This document shows positions 11,146 to 21,300 of a stretch of DNA of 64,000 nucleotides, piece by piece (positions within the stretch are counted from its first letter, which is position 1; each line of letters begins with the position of its first letter). A program made the translations under genes and the position numbers. This DNA is from Hortaea werneckii. Its lineage: Eukaryota; Ascomycota; Dothideomycetes; Mycosphaerellales; Teratosphaeriaceae. The stretch is taken from positions 1 to 64,000 of the forward strand of contig JBAOKB010000139.1 in assembly GCA_037044905.1 (NCBI GenBank), read 5' to 3'. The notes under the pieces were generated by a model. It ran no database searches, had not been told where the DNA came from, and worked only from the letters and a program-made list of their open reading frames with translations.

Positions 11146-11941
11146 TATGGTCTTTCTTGCTTCCGTCCGGCTGATTTAGAGGGCGCAAGGGATGTCTTGC
11201 TCGTGGAGATTGAATTCCCAGTGTTGTTGCGTGAGCGACTCCAGCATCCAAAGCTCAGCAAAAGTCTAGGGTTGGCTAGGGTTAGGGAATTAGTGCCTTC
11301 TTGATCGGGTAGGCGGGGTAGAAATTTGACGTCATTTTTTTCTCTGAAGGCGGGAGGAATGACAAGACATGCGATGACAATGAATTGGTGAAGTTGGTGG
11401 TGAGGTATGCACGCTTCGTGCACATCCCGAACCTTGCCCCTATGAATTCCCAAAAATGATATGGTACAAGACGTATTGGGAACGACTCTGAAATCCGCAC
11501 TCCAAAGACTCGGCTAGACGGCAAAACTCCCCAAAAGCCGAAGATCGATTGCCCGCCCTTTCGAATTGCGTTTCTCGCGATCTTCGCATGTCCTGTACGA
11601 AGCTTCTCATTGGATCGTGCACAAGGAACCACGACGCTACTTCATCTTAGCCTCCGAACAATGTGAGAGAAAGTGGCCCCCGTGGGGACACTACTGTGCC
11701 CCTCTATTGCTGTTCAGTAGGCCAATGCCATGGAAGAAGGGGGGTTCTTAAGCGATGTCTAGTCCGCAGTAGGTGCGAGACATGGGGAGGTCTGGATGAT
11801 CGAACGTGCTTCTTTTCTTTTCTTGCATCGTAAAGGAAGATTGCGTTTTCCTCATGCTGGAAACACACAGAAAGCGAAGAATCCCTGTCGGCTTCCATTA
11901 AATTCTACTCTCCCAAGAAGCGTCGGTCAGCTATAGTCTAA
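11146..11941. other. Intergenic region between HAD gene and AAGCGAC-motif ORF
   Basis: This 796-bp stretch holds the HAD gene promoter and sequence upstream of the next ORF. The first copies of an AAGCG motif appear at its right end (near 11873 and 11918). Short open frames here lack protein-like composition. Confidence 0.45.
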
Positions 11942-12255
11942 GTGACAGCCAGAGTGGGGTATTGTCATCTCCCGAAAGCGACATTCTTGAGCCAAAGCGA
12001 CAAGCCAAACCAACAAGCCAACGCAACAAATCTACCACTCCCAGAAGCGACAGGCCCAAACAGTAGACCTTTCCCGCGCAGAAGCGACGGTGCTAACAAG
12101 CGAATATCCACTACTCAAGAGCTACTGGCTCTTGAACAACCCAAAAGCAACATCCCGAGCGAGACCTTGGATATCCCAAAGCGACAAGTCAAGCCAACAG
12201 GCGTAGACCACCCAAAAGCGACTAGACCGAAACCATACTCTCCGGAAAAGCGTGC
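11911..12255 (+). repeat. Degenerate CCNRAAGCGAC motif cluster
   Basis: About ten copies of a motif close to CCCAAAAGCGAC occur irregularly spaced. The AAGC cores lie at 11918, 11976, 11995, 12045, 12082, 12098, 12145, 12179, 12216 and 12248, with a weaker copy at 12381. They fall in all three reading frames of the overlapping ORF (read as KAT, EAT, RSD, KSN, KRQ, KRA). The conservation is therefore at DNA level, not protein level. Confidence 0.6.
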
Positions 12256-13024
12256 AGTCCCCCCAAGGCTGATAGACGTGAAAGACGTAGTAGCACCCAA
12301 GTCTATCTCAATTCCACCACAGAGTGTGAATCGGACAGGAGAGGAATCGCAATACTACGACCAACCATCCGCCTTCCCGAAAGCACCAGCCTACCACACC
12401 CAATTGGCGTCCTGTCCTTCAGCAGACGAAAGGGAGAAAGAAAACGAGACTATGACCGTCCCAGACCCTCCTGTCTCTACAACCTCCCCCTCCCAATACT
12501 CATCATCCACTCCCTTAACCTCAACACCGGAATCCTCAACAAGACCTCCCCGTCAATCTACCCAATCACCACCGCCTCTCGACGGATCTTCAACCAGAAC
12601 ATCTACACCGACAACGCTCTCCCCCCAAAGGAGGCAACCTTCACATCAAGAACCCTCCTCCTCCTCCTCCTCCTCCTCCTCCTCCTCCTCCTCCTCCAGC
12701 AGCAAAAGACCGAACCCAACCACCACACCCTCCTCACCACCGACCTCCCCAACCCCCCAACCCAGCACCAACAGCACCCCCAGCACCGGCAGAGGAGCAG
12801 GAGGATGGTACAACACCCACGCCGTCCCCTCGCTCGAACAAATCCTAACCTCCAAACACTCCTCGTTGACGGGGAAACTAGAGAATTTCCAGACCCGCTG
12901 CGCGCAGGATTTCGTCATGGCGCTTTTACGGCCCACGCCGTTGGTCGTGTTGTTGTTGAATCCGGCGGTGTTGGTGGTACTAGTGGCGGGGGTTGTGGGG
13001 TGGGTTTGGTGGGTTGGGGGATGA
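11942..13024 (+). CDS. Low-complexity Ser/Pro/Thr-rich ORF with C-terminal hydrophobic segment (hypothetical)
   Basis: The frame is open for 360 codons from just after a TAA at 11939, but its first ATG is only at 12452 (codon 171). Either the true start is 12452 (about 190 residues) or an upstream exon is spliced in. The first part is built around a short DNA motif (AAGCGAC) that recurs in different frames. The middle is Ser/Thr/Pro-rich with a poly-Ser run encoded by a TCC microsatellite. The only segment that looks like ordinary protein is near the end: GGWYNTHAVPSLEQILTSKH and GKLENFQTRCAQDFVMALL. A roughly 28-residue Val/Leu/Trp-rich stretch follows that could be a tail anchor. I do not recognise a family. 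Coding status of the 5' part is uncertain. Confidence 0.45.
   Translation: MTARVGYCHLPKATFLSQSDKPNQQANATNLPLPEATGPNSRPFPRRSDGANKRISTTQELLALEQPKSNIPSETLDIPKRQVKPTGVDHPKATRPKPYSPEKRAVPPRLIDVKDVVAPKSISIPPQSVNRTGEESQYYDQPSAFPKAPAYHTQLASCPSADEREKENETMTVPDPPVSTTSPSQYSSSTPLTSTPESSTRPPRQSTQSPPPLDGSSTRTSTPTTLSPQRRQPSHQEPSSSSSSSSSSSSSSSSKRPNPTTTPSSPPTSPTPQPSTNSTPSTGRGAGGWYNTHAVPSLEQILTSKHSSLTGKLENFQTRCAQDFVMALLRPTPLVVLLLNPAVLVVLVAGVVGWVWWVGG
12654..12697. repeat. (TCC)n trinucleotide microsatellite
   Basis: An uninterrupted CTC/TCC run inside the low-complexity ORF, encoding poly-serine on the plus strand. Confidence 0.9.
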
Positions 13025-13798
13025 GGAATGAGAGGAGGGGGGGTCCGTGGGGGTTTTTGATTGGGGGATGGGAGGGATGGGGGAGAGCGAGAGAGAAAGG
13101 GGAAGGTGAGGGAGAGGGGGAGAATGGAGAGCCGGGAGGATGCTGGAGGGGTATGCGAAAGGTACGGGTGATAAATGATACACTCTAGATTAGATGATGG
13201 AGAGGTGGGCTTTAGTGGGGGTGTAGGTGGCGTGCCTAGGGGTTTCGGTATATACGCACTGGGATTCGTGCTGGGACGAGATGCCTACCTGTCGTTCATA
13301 TACTTGCTTAGTCTGTTGGGATTTCGTGTGAGCCAGTTTACTTGGACTAAGTGGCCAAATCACATATGCTGATCTGTTGGAATGCTTGACGAGGACGAGA
13401 TAGGCTGGATCTCGAATGGGATGAATGGCGGTGGACGTGGCGATCTCCGGCCATTCCAAGTGCGGTGCTGTTACAGCAGTAGCTGTGTCTCTCACAGTGG
13501 TAATATGCTTATTGACCTTCTTGACCGTACCATTTCCTTGTGCATGCTCCCCGAGGTATTTTGTGGGTGATGATACATACATAGTAGTTGAGACTGCGGA
13601 CAGGACCCGGTTCGACCTTCGACCCTGGAGATAGACTTTGGGACTTGCGGGGATGAGCGAAACAGGCAGGCGGGACTGACGATCCATCCATCGCATCCCC
13701 AAACGTGCTGTACGTGGCAGCTACACTGTCTCCAGACTATACACCCTTCTTCCTCCTTGATATTTTCCTCTCATCCACGCAAAGACTCGACACTGGGA
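13025..13798. promoter_or_regulatory. Intergenic region upstream of ALG2
   Basis: 774 bp holding the 3' flank of the low-complexity ORF (G-rich to about 13160) and the ALG2 promoter. A 170-codon minus-strand open frame (13702-13190) has no recognisable motif and is not called. Confidence 0.4.
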
Positions 13799-15427
13799 AT
13801 GGCAGAACAGGCCAAGACCAAGCGGAACATCGTCTTCGTCCACCCGGACCTGGGCATCGGCGGTGCAGAGCGTCTGGTCATCGACGCCGCCGTTGGCCTT
13901 CAGAATGCCGGTCATAAAGTCACCATCCTGACCAGCTACCGGGATAAGAACCATTGCTTTGAGGAGGCTCGCGATGGTAAGTCAACCCTCTTTCCACCCC
14001 TCCACCCCTCCGCTCCACTCCACCCCACCCTACCATCCCAGGGCTAAAGGAATCCCCAAGGCTGAAGTAGCGAATCAAAAACTTGCTTGAGCATTAAAGG
14101 CACCCTCGATGTTCGCGTGCGCGGCGACACCCTCTGTCCACCCACCCTCTTCGGCCGCCTCGCCATCCTCTGCGCCATTCTGCGTCAGCTCCACCTCGTC
14201 CTGACCACCGCCCTGTTTACCTCCGAACTCGCCCAGCTCGCTCCCGACGTCATCTTCGTCGACCAGCTAAGCATCTGCATCCCATTCTTCCGCGTCCTCT
14301 ACCCGAAAGCGAAGGTCTTGTTCTACGGTCACTACCCTGACCGCTTGCTCGCACAGGAAGGCAAGAACGTCGGGGAGCGGTTGCTGAAATGGTTCTACCG
14401 CGTCCCCTTTGACGCGCTCGAGGGATGGAGTACAGGATGTGCGGACAGTGTGGTGGTCAACTCCAAATTCACGCGTGCCGTGTTCAAACGCACGTTTCGA
14501 AGTATGCGGATGAGGGAACTGAAAGTGGTCTACCCCTGTGTGGATACGGATCAGGAACAGAAAGACAAGCCGTCCAATCAGCCACTGTGGCCAGATCGAA
14601 AGGTACTACTAAGTATCAATCGCTTCGAGCGCAAGAAGAACCTCGACCTCGCCATCAACGCCTACGCCGGTCTCTCCCCCGAAGAGCGCTCTCAATCCCT
14701 CCTCGTCATCGCAGGGGGCTACGACCCCCGCTCGAACGAAAACGCCGCCTACCACAAAGAACTCCAACACCTCGCCGACTTCCTCAAGATCCCGCACGCC
14801 ACCTTCCGCGGCACCGACTTCACCCCTTCCGCCGTGTCCAAAGAAACCTCCATCCTCTTCCTCCTCTCCATCCCCAACGCCCTCAAAACCTCCCTCCTCC
14901 ACACCTCCTCCCTCCTCATCTACACCCCGACCAACGAGCACTTCGGCATCGTGCCCATCGAAGCCATGCTCGCCCGCCTCCCCGTGCTCGCCACCAACAC
15001 CGGCGGCCCGCTGGAAACCATCTACGACGGCCGAACCGGTTGGCTGCGCTCCCCCGCCGACTCCAAAATCATCCCCGAATGGACCCCGATCCTCCGCAAA
15101 CCCCTCATCCCTTCCTCGCAGGCCGCTCTCCGCGAGATGGGCGACGCGGGCCGCAATCGCGTCCTTGCGGAGTTCTCGCTGCATACGCTTACGAAGGAGC
15201 TAGATGCGGAGATCTCCCGGCTTTGTGACGGGAAATCGGGTCTGGGACGCGATGGCAACGCGAGGCCCGAGGTTCTGCCCGATTGGTTGCAGGCTATGGC
15301 TGTGGTGCTGACGCTTTCGGGGCTGGCGGGCGGGTTGGTGGCGGCGTTGATGGTCTGGTTGGCTAGTAAGGATCGCAGGATGGGTCCTGGTGCTGCGGGG
15401 GATGTGAGGAGGGCGATGTATGGGTGA
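13799..15427 (+). CDS. ALG2: ALG2 alpha-1,3/1,6-mannosyltransferase
   Basis: Exons 13799-13976 and 14100-15427 join in frame across a 123-nt intron (GTAAGT donor, AAAG acceptor) to give 501 residues. ALG2 adds the second and third mannoses to the dolichol-linked N-glycan precursor on the cytosolic face of the ER. The N-terminus shows the GT-B family glycine motif in VFVHPDLGIGGAERLVIDAA. It continues with VLFYGHYPDRLLA and the INRFERKKNLDLAI block. The catalytic EX7E-type motif is EHFGIVPIEAML, followed by NTGGPLETI. The C-terminal region has a hydrophobic segment (about residues 460-480) consistent with membrane association. Length and architecture match yeast and filamentous fungal ALG2. 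N-terminal start choice: the ATG at 13799 begins MAEQAKTKRNIVFVH; an in-frame ATG 42 nt upstream is less likely. Confidence 0.95.
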
Positions 15428-16031
15428 GTGGTTTTGGGTTTATCCCGAGTGTGGATAGTGGAGTGGGGGAAATGGGAAGAGGGTTTGGGTCAGGGATTCG
15501 TGGGGGATAGAGGCAGGGGATTGAAGGGCGAGGAAGTGTCTTTTTTTTCGGGAGAGGAGCTTGATATTGAAATAGGGCAGACTTTTCTATGAAAATATGA
15601 GAGTTAGTAGATAACATTTTTCAACCACGCTCCCCAAGTCGTCTCTGGCCTTGTTTTTCTTCTCCTTTTCTTTTCTTGTCTTTCTTGCGTGTTGCGGGCG
15701 GAGGCGTAAAAAAAAAAAAAAAAAAAAAAAACAAAAGATTAAAGCCGACGAACAAGATAAACCCCTCTCCCATGACAAAATGTTGGTACGCCATCACGCC
15801 TGGACCTGAAGCAACTAAGGGTGAGAAACGCAAAACAAAAAAAGAAAAAAAAAGAAAGAGAGAATCAAAATCGGATTCACCACACATGAAACCATTTTTT
15901 TTTTTTTTGAAAAGTAGACAAGAAAAGGAAAAGAAAAAGGGATTGAATAAAAAAAAAAGGGATTGAAAATTAAAATATATATATAGAGAGATGTATACCA
16001 TTATCAGAAGGGGGAGAAGAAAAACCCCGAT
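15428..16031. other. Convergent intergenic region, A/T-tract rich
   Basis: Between the 3' ends of ALG2 and the isochorismatase-like gene. It holds a 24-nt poly-A run (15708-15731) and many shorter A and T runs up to about 15990. No gene seen. Confidence 0.5.
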
Positions 16032-16986
16032 CTAATACACCGCCGGCCCACTCCTCTCCAGCGCCGCGAGCGCCTGGTCCAAGGTAATCACGTTGACGGG
16101 GACCTTGGGCAGCGCGCCGGCGAGGAGGTTGTAGTTGATGGCGGGTTCATCGGGCGGCGTCTCGATCGTGTTGTTGGCGATGATGTAGCTGTGATTGGGA
16201 AAGTACCCCTGATCAGCACAAGAAAGGGGACCTGGGAACTTTCGTATTCTTTTTCCGGATCTAAGAAAAAGAAATCCGAAAGCGGAGGATGGGGAGAGGA
16301 AGCAGAAGGCTCCCCTGGAGGGAAAGGGCAGGGCATGGAAAAGGGAAGGGAAAGGAATGGGCAAGGGGGAGGGGGGGGGGAACATACACATTATAATCCA
16401 GGTTAAACAGCCGATAAGCCGTATTCACAATCACCCCCGTGGTCCTGATGCCCGACAAAATCACCGTGTCGATCTGCTGCGCGCGCAGGATCTCCTCCAG
16501 ACTATTCCCGAACCCGGCATAATACCGAGTCTTGGCCAGCACGGCGTCGCCGGCCGCCTCATCGACGTGGAAAGCCGGGTAGATGAAGGTGTTGGAGTCG
16601 TTACTCGCGCCCAACGCGCCGCCGATTTGCCGGAAAGGCGTCGAGGGCCCCAGTTCCGGTTGGAAGCGGTTGGTGAAGTAGATTCGCGTCCAGATGGACA
16701 GGGGAGGCGGGTTCTGCGCGTGCACGGCGTCGATCCAGCATGAGGTCGCGTTGATCCAGGTTTGGGCTTCCGGGGTCGAGGCGATGGGGTCGATGAGGGC
16801 GTTGATGAGGTCGAGGTTCAGCACGGCGTAGTGCCGGCCGAAAGTGAGGTTCGCGGCTTGCGTCGAGTTGAGCGTCGAGGGCACGCAGTCGGGAAAGCAG
16901 GTGTAGCCTGGTTTGCCGGAGGATTGGGCGAAGGTGGTGGTGGCCGCGGCGCTGAGGAGCGCGGTGGTGAGGGCGGTGGTGCGCAT
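16032..16986 (-). CDS. Secreted isochorismatase-fold (cysteine hydrolase-like) protein
   Basis: Exon 1 is 16986-16388 and exon 2 is 16188-16032, with a 199-nt intron (GTATGT donor, CACAG acceptor). The join reads LDYNV-YIIANNTIETPPDE, and the protein has 251 residues. Residues 1-20 form a signal peptide (alanine-rich, ending near FAQSS). NST, NAT and NDS sequons suggest glycosylation. The isochorismatase core is visible: LNLDLIN supplies the catalytic-type Asp, LAKTRYYAGFGNSLEEIL the conserved Lys, and VILSGIRTTGVIVNTAYR the nucleophile loop. In that loop the cysteine of amidohydrolase members (motif GxxTxxCVxxTA) is replaced by Val. The protein may therefore be an isochorismatase-type vinyl-ether hydrolase, which does not need the Cys, or a non-catalytic member. 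Secretion is unusual for the family but seen in plant-associated fungi. Substrate unknown. Confidence 0.85.
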
Positions 16987-18322
16987 GGTTTGGGGTCCGG
17001 ATGGGAGGGGACGGGAGGATATGCGACGGTAGGATGGATGGGGAAGAGTCCCTGCGAGAGAGGATGATAGATTATAAGTCTACCTACATGGACCGCTATG
17101 CAGTGAGGATGTCGTATTTGTAATTGCCCCCTACAAGCACGCTACTAACAGCAATCGGAAGATGTCATCGTGCCCCGAAGCAGAAGTCCGAGGGGGTTTT
17201 CAATGCCCAAGGGCGAGAGGTGAGTGGATGGGCCAACCAATGATGCGGAAACCGGAAGTGATAACATGACTGACGTAGGAGGAAAAGGTGCGAAACCATA
17301 AACGGTGCCAAACTCCAGTCTTGGCAACGCTTTGCATCGACAAGATCGAAGAATTTCCCGATGTCCGCCTTACTCGAACAAGTTAGAGCCCATCGAAGCC
17401 AAATCGCTGAATCCACGATAATGGGAGTCGGTCGATCGGGACGGTGGGGATATGCATGCAGCCTCTCCATGTGTCCGGGACGAAAAAAAAAAAAAAAAAA
17501 AAAGAGACGCGCTTCGGGAGCAAAGTAAGCAAGCAGGTACCTAGGTGCACACATAGTAGTGCCCATGTATGCAGTGCTGCAGGAAGATCAGAGCTCACGC
17601 TAGGAGGCGGAGGAAGATTCGTAAAGAGAGAGGCAAAAAGGATGGTCGTTTCCCTCCATGCAGGACAGCATCAAGACTGACTGATTCGAGAAACAACCCC
17701 TCCTCCCTTCTTACCAAAAGGATGATCTAGGGGATCTATGGATTGGTGGCTGGGTTTCATCTGGTTATGACCAGTGTCCTAGGACTTAACCCCTACCATA
17801 AAAGAAAGGGGGGAAACAAAATAAGATAAGAAGCACGAGAACAGAAGCTTTCAGAAGATGATGAGACCTTTGAACACATGCACACACCTTTTTTCCTTTG
17901 CGCTACCTGTTCTGCTTCTATAGTAATCTGTATCCCCTCTTCCCCTCATATTCCCCCCTTTACCCTTCCATGTCCAAAACTCCGCAGAGAAAGCAAGAAA
18001 GACGAAGAAAACGCCAGCGCTAATCAAATGCATATTCTAAAACCGCAATTTCCCTTCCCGAGAGTCTTTCAGAAAAAAGAAAAAAAAAAAAAAAAACCGC
18101 CCTGTATCCGATGCTTTGCTTTCTGTCCAAACTCCCTGGAAAACAACAACTCTTTTTCTTGTACTTCGCATTCGTTAATCATCATTCGTCAATATTCCCT
18201 TCCTCTTCAGATGACCGGTCTCCCCTCCCAACCCATGCCCTACCGTACCTCACAATCACCGTCTACTCCTCCCCCCCGACTCCTCCCCATCCATCTCCAC
18301 AGCCTTCCGAGCCAAGGGACTC
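16987..18322. other. Intergenic region, isochorismatase-like promoter to Cdc11 3' end
   Basis: 1.3 kb. The left end is the promoter side of the isochorismatase-like gene. A 21-nt poly-A run lies at 17483-17503 and another A-rich run near 18070-18098. Short open frames occur on both strands but none shows family motifs or biased composition I would trust. Confidence 0.45.
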
Positions 18323-21300
18323 CTACACCTCAGCCGTCGGCTCCGGCAACTCTTCTCCTCCCCCTCCTCCTCCTCCCGCCCTTGTACCAGCCCCAGCCCC
18401 AGCACCAACACCAGCATCAGCATCAGCACCAGCAGTCCCATCAGCCTTCCTCACAATCCCCAACTGCACCAACCGCTCCCACGTCCCATCCTTCTGCCTC
18501 CCCGCCTGCGCCCGATCAAAACAAAGCCCATCCACTTCGCGGGCGTAAGGGCAACTATGTCCGATCAGCAGCTCGTAGACCCTCCGACGGAGCTTGGTTT
18601 CCTCATCTAGACGTGTTTGGTGCTGGTCGTCTTTCTCTTTCCCTGCTGCGTCGGTGGAATTGTTCGTGGCAGTGCAGAGGGGGAGGTTATATTGAGCTTG
18701 TTCGAAAATCTCGGCTTGGGCGTCTTCGTCGGTTATTGTTGTCGATGGGGGTTGGGTTTTCAGGACGAGGCTTTGTTGGGTGCTCGTTGGGGTGAGCGGG
18801 GGGTAGAAGGATTGGGTTAGTGGGGTGTTGCGTAGGTCGAGGGAGGTGATGTGGTGGAGTTTGCCGAGGACGGCGATGGTTTTGCGGAGGCGGGAGAGGC
18901 GGTTCCCCGCTAGACGGAGGGTTTGGAGCTTGTGGATGTTGAGGAGGGGGCGGAGGTCGCGGAGGGAGTTGAAGTTGAGGTTGAGGGTCAGGAGGTTTGG
19001 GAGGCGGAGGCCGAAGTCGTCGGGCAGGTCGTGGAGTCCGGCGGATGCGAGCTCGAGGTGTTGGATGTTGAGGAAGTTGCAGGAGAGTTCGAGTGAGGGG
19101 ATGTTGTTGCCGGACAGTCGGACTGTACGTGCTTCGAGCGGTCGGTCGAAGACGGAAATGCAGTCGCCTTCTGGTAATGACTGTCGTCTCATCGAAAGCA
19201 ACTCGAGGTTCCTACAGTTCGAAATGGATTCCACGTCCGATAGACAATTGTCGTCGACTTCCAGCTTGCGGAGTTTGGGTACGCCGAAGACGTCGAGGTG
19301 ACGTAGACCACATGACTTCAAAGACAGCTCCCTCAGGAGCGGCATACTCTGGCTCATAGACAATTTGTCTCCCAGCGGGTTGCAGTCCAGTTTCAGACTA
19401 CGTAAAGCAGTGAGCGCAGGAAGATGAGAAATCCTTGTGATCTCATTCCCGCAAAGATCCAAATCCGTCAACTGCTGAAGCTGACAGCCCTCAAAGTTGA
19501 CCTGCTGGATCTTGTTGCGCCGCATCCGCACCTTTAGCAGTCCATCGAGCTCCAGGATTCCCTCCAGGCTGCTGATCTGGTTGTCGTCTGCGCGTAATTC
19601 CCTCAGATGAATGAGGTTGGACATCCCATGCAGATCGCTTAGCTGGTTGCCCGAGATGTCCAGATACTGCAAATTCATCAAATGGCCCCAATTCGTCAGA
19701 CTGCTCAGCTGGCACGAACGAGCCATAAGCTTGCGAATAGTACTAGGTGCGCCTTCCACGTGCGTGATCGGGTTGCCGGAAACATCAAGATCTTGAACAC
19801 GAGGGTGGAACTCATCAAGCCCATGCAGAGAAACGAGTTTATGGTCATGCAGATCCAGACGTTTGATGTGCTCCCAATATGGTTCTTCAGCATTAACGTC
19901 CGTCAGCGTCTTGACGAGATCCTTCCGTATAAGCGCATGCCGGTCATTCACAGTCTCGACCTCATAGCGCGCGAGTCTCTTCGCCAAAGCTTGCTCGGAG
20001 GGCCTCTGCTCATCTTCCTCACTGATGGTGAAATCGTTAAGCTCGCTCATCAGGAAAGTCTCGTACGCCTCCGGCTTGGTGGGCGAAGACTGCAGCGGTG
20101 CCACCTGCGACTGGTGACGGCCTGCCAAAGGCTTTGAGACGCTGAGCGAAAGACTCATCATCCGCTGACCCGGCAGGGGCGCGTGGAAAGAGATCTCGCT
20201 ATGCTCTGCATCGGCCGGGAAGCGGTTGGCGAACATCTGGCGGCGGAGAGAGGATTGCATCGATCCTGGTCGTTCAGTAGCAGGGAATGGGGCAAAAGCC
20301 GGCTTGGAAGGCGTACGACCTTGCTTGAGCGATTTGATAGGGTGCACTTCATCATCCTCCTCATTTCGACATGCTTTCTCTGGTACAGGACTAGCCTCCT
20401 CCACGTTCTGGACTGCAGGTTGCGGAGGCATTGGCGAAGGACTTTTTGGCAGTCCGCCCGCCTGGTCGGACACGTACTGGCTGTGTATCGTCGGGAGGGT
20501 CACCTCAGTAGCTCCATTGACAGTATTGTCCGGTTCAGGTTCTTCTGCTACACTGTTCCTCGCTCCCCGTAGAGCAAGCGTGGCTTGAGCAGCCGCGTAA
20601 GCCAATGGTTGCTGCCTTGCCTTACCCATGGCGGATAGTCTAGAAAGCTCGTCGGTGTTCCAGGAGGTAGTTCGAGTCGCTGGTTGCTCCTGCTGTTGCT
20701 GACTCGAGCCGAAAGCCGTGTACTTAGTTGATGGCACTGAGCTCGAGTGCATGTGGTGGATTCGTGACTGCATGTGGCTACTGTCTCTCGTGACAGGACG
20801 GGGAATCGCAGTTTCTGTCGAGCTTGCATGGCTACCAGCTTCAGATTGCTGGCCCGCAGGACGACTGGTCAGAACTGTCTCGGTAGAAGAATTGCGACTG
20901 TTGGCGTCGGTCTCTTGGCTCGCAACATCTTGCTTGTGTTGAAATGGGACACTGTTGTTGACAGCGGCAGCAACAGCAGAAGGCTCATCTGCCTGTCCAC
21001 TCAGCCGCCTCATTTCCACACGCTCGTCCACCCTGAGATCAGATATCTCCCTCAACGGATCATCGTCGCTCGCCGTCAACTGGCTCGGTGGCTCTAAAAA
21101 TCCCGTCTTCGTCTTCTTATGCGGAAGTCTCGCGCGTACCCACTGCTGCTTCTCCCTATCAAACACCATGCCGCCAACCTGGCCGCCAATGAGATGAGCG
21201 ACAGCATCCGGCGCAAGTGTCCCGACATTGTCTGACTTCCTCGTGGAAGTGGTGGACCCGAAAGTCCTACCAGTCGACATCCCAGCCGACTGCTGCGTCA

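Noticed and set aside
13190..13702. 170-codon minus-strand open frame in the ALG2 upstream region
   Set aside because: No recognisable domain, unusual composition and overlap with a likely promoter; insufficient support.
14425..15228. 267-codon alternative plus-strand frame inside ALG2
   Set aside because: Arg/Pro/His-rich out-of-frame reading of a conserved gene.
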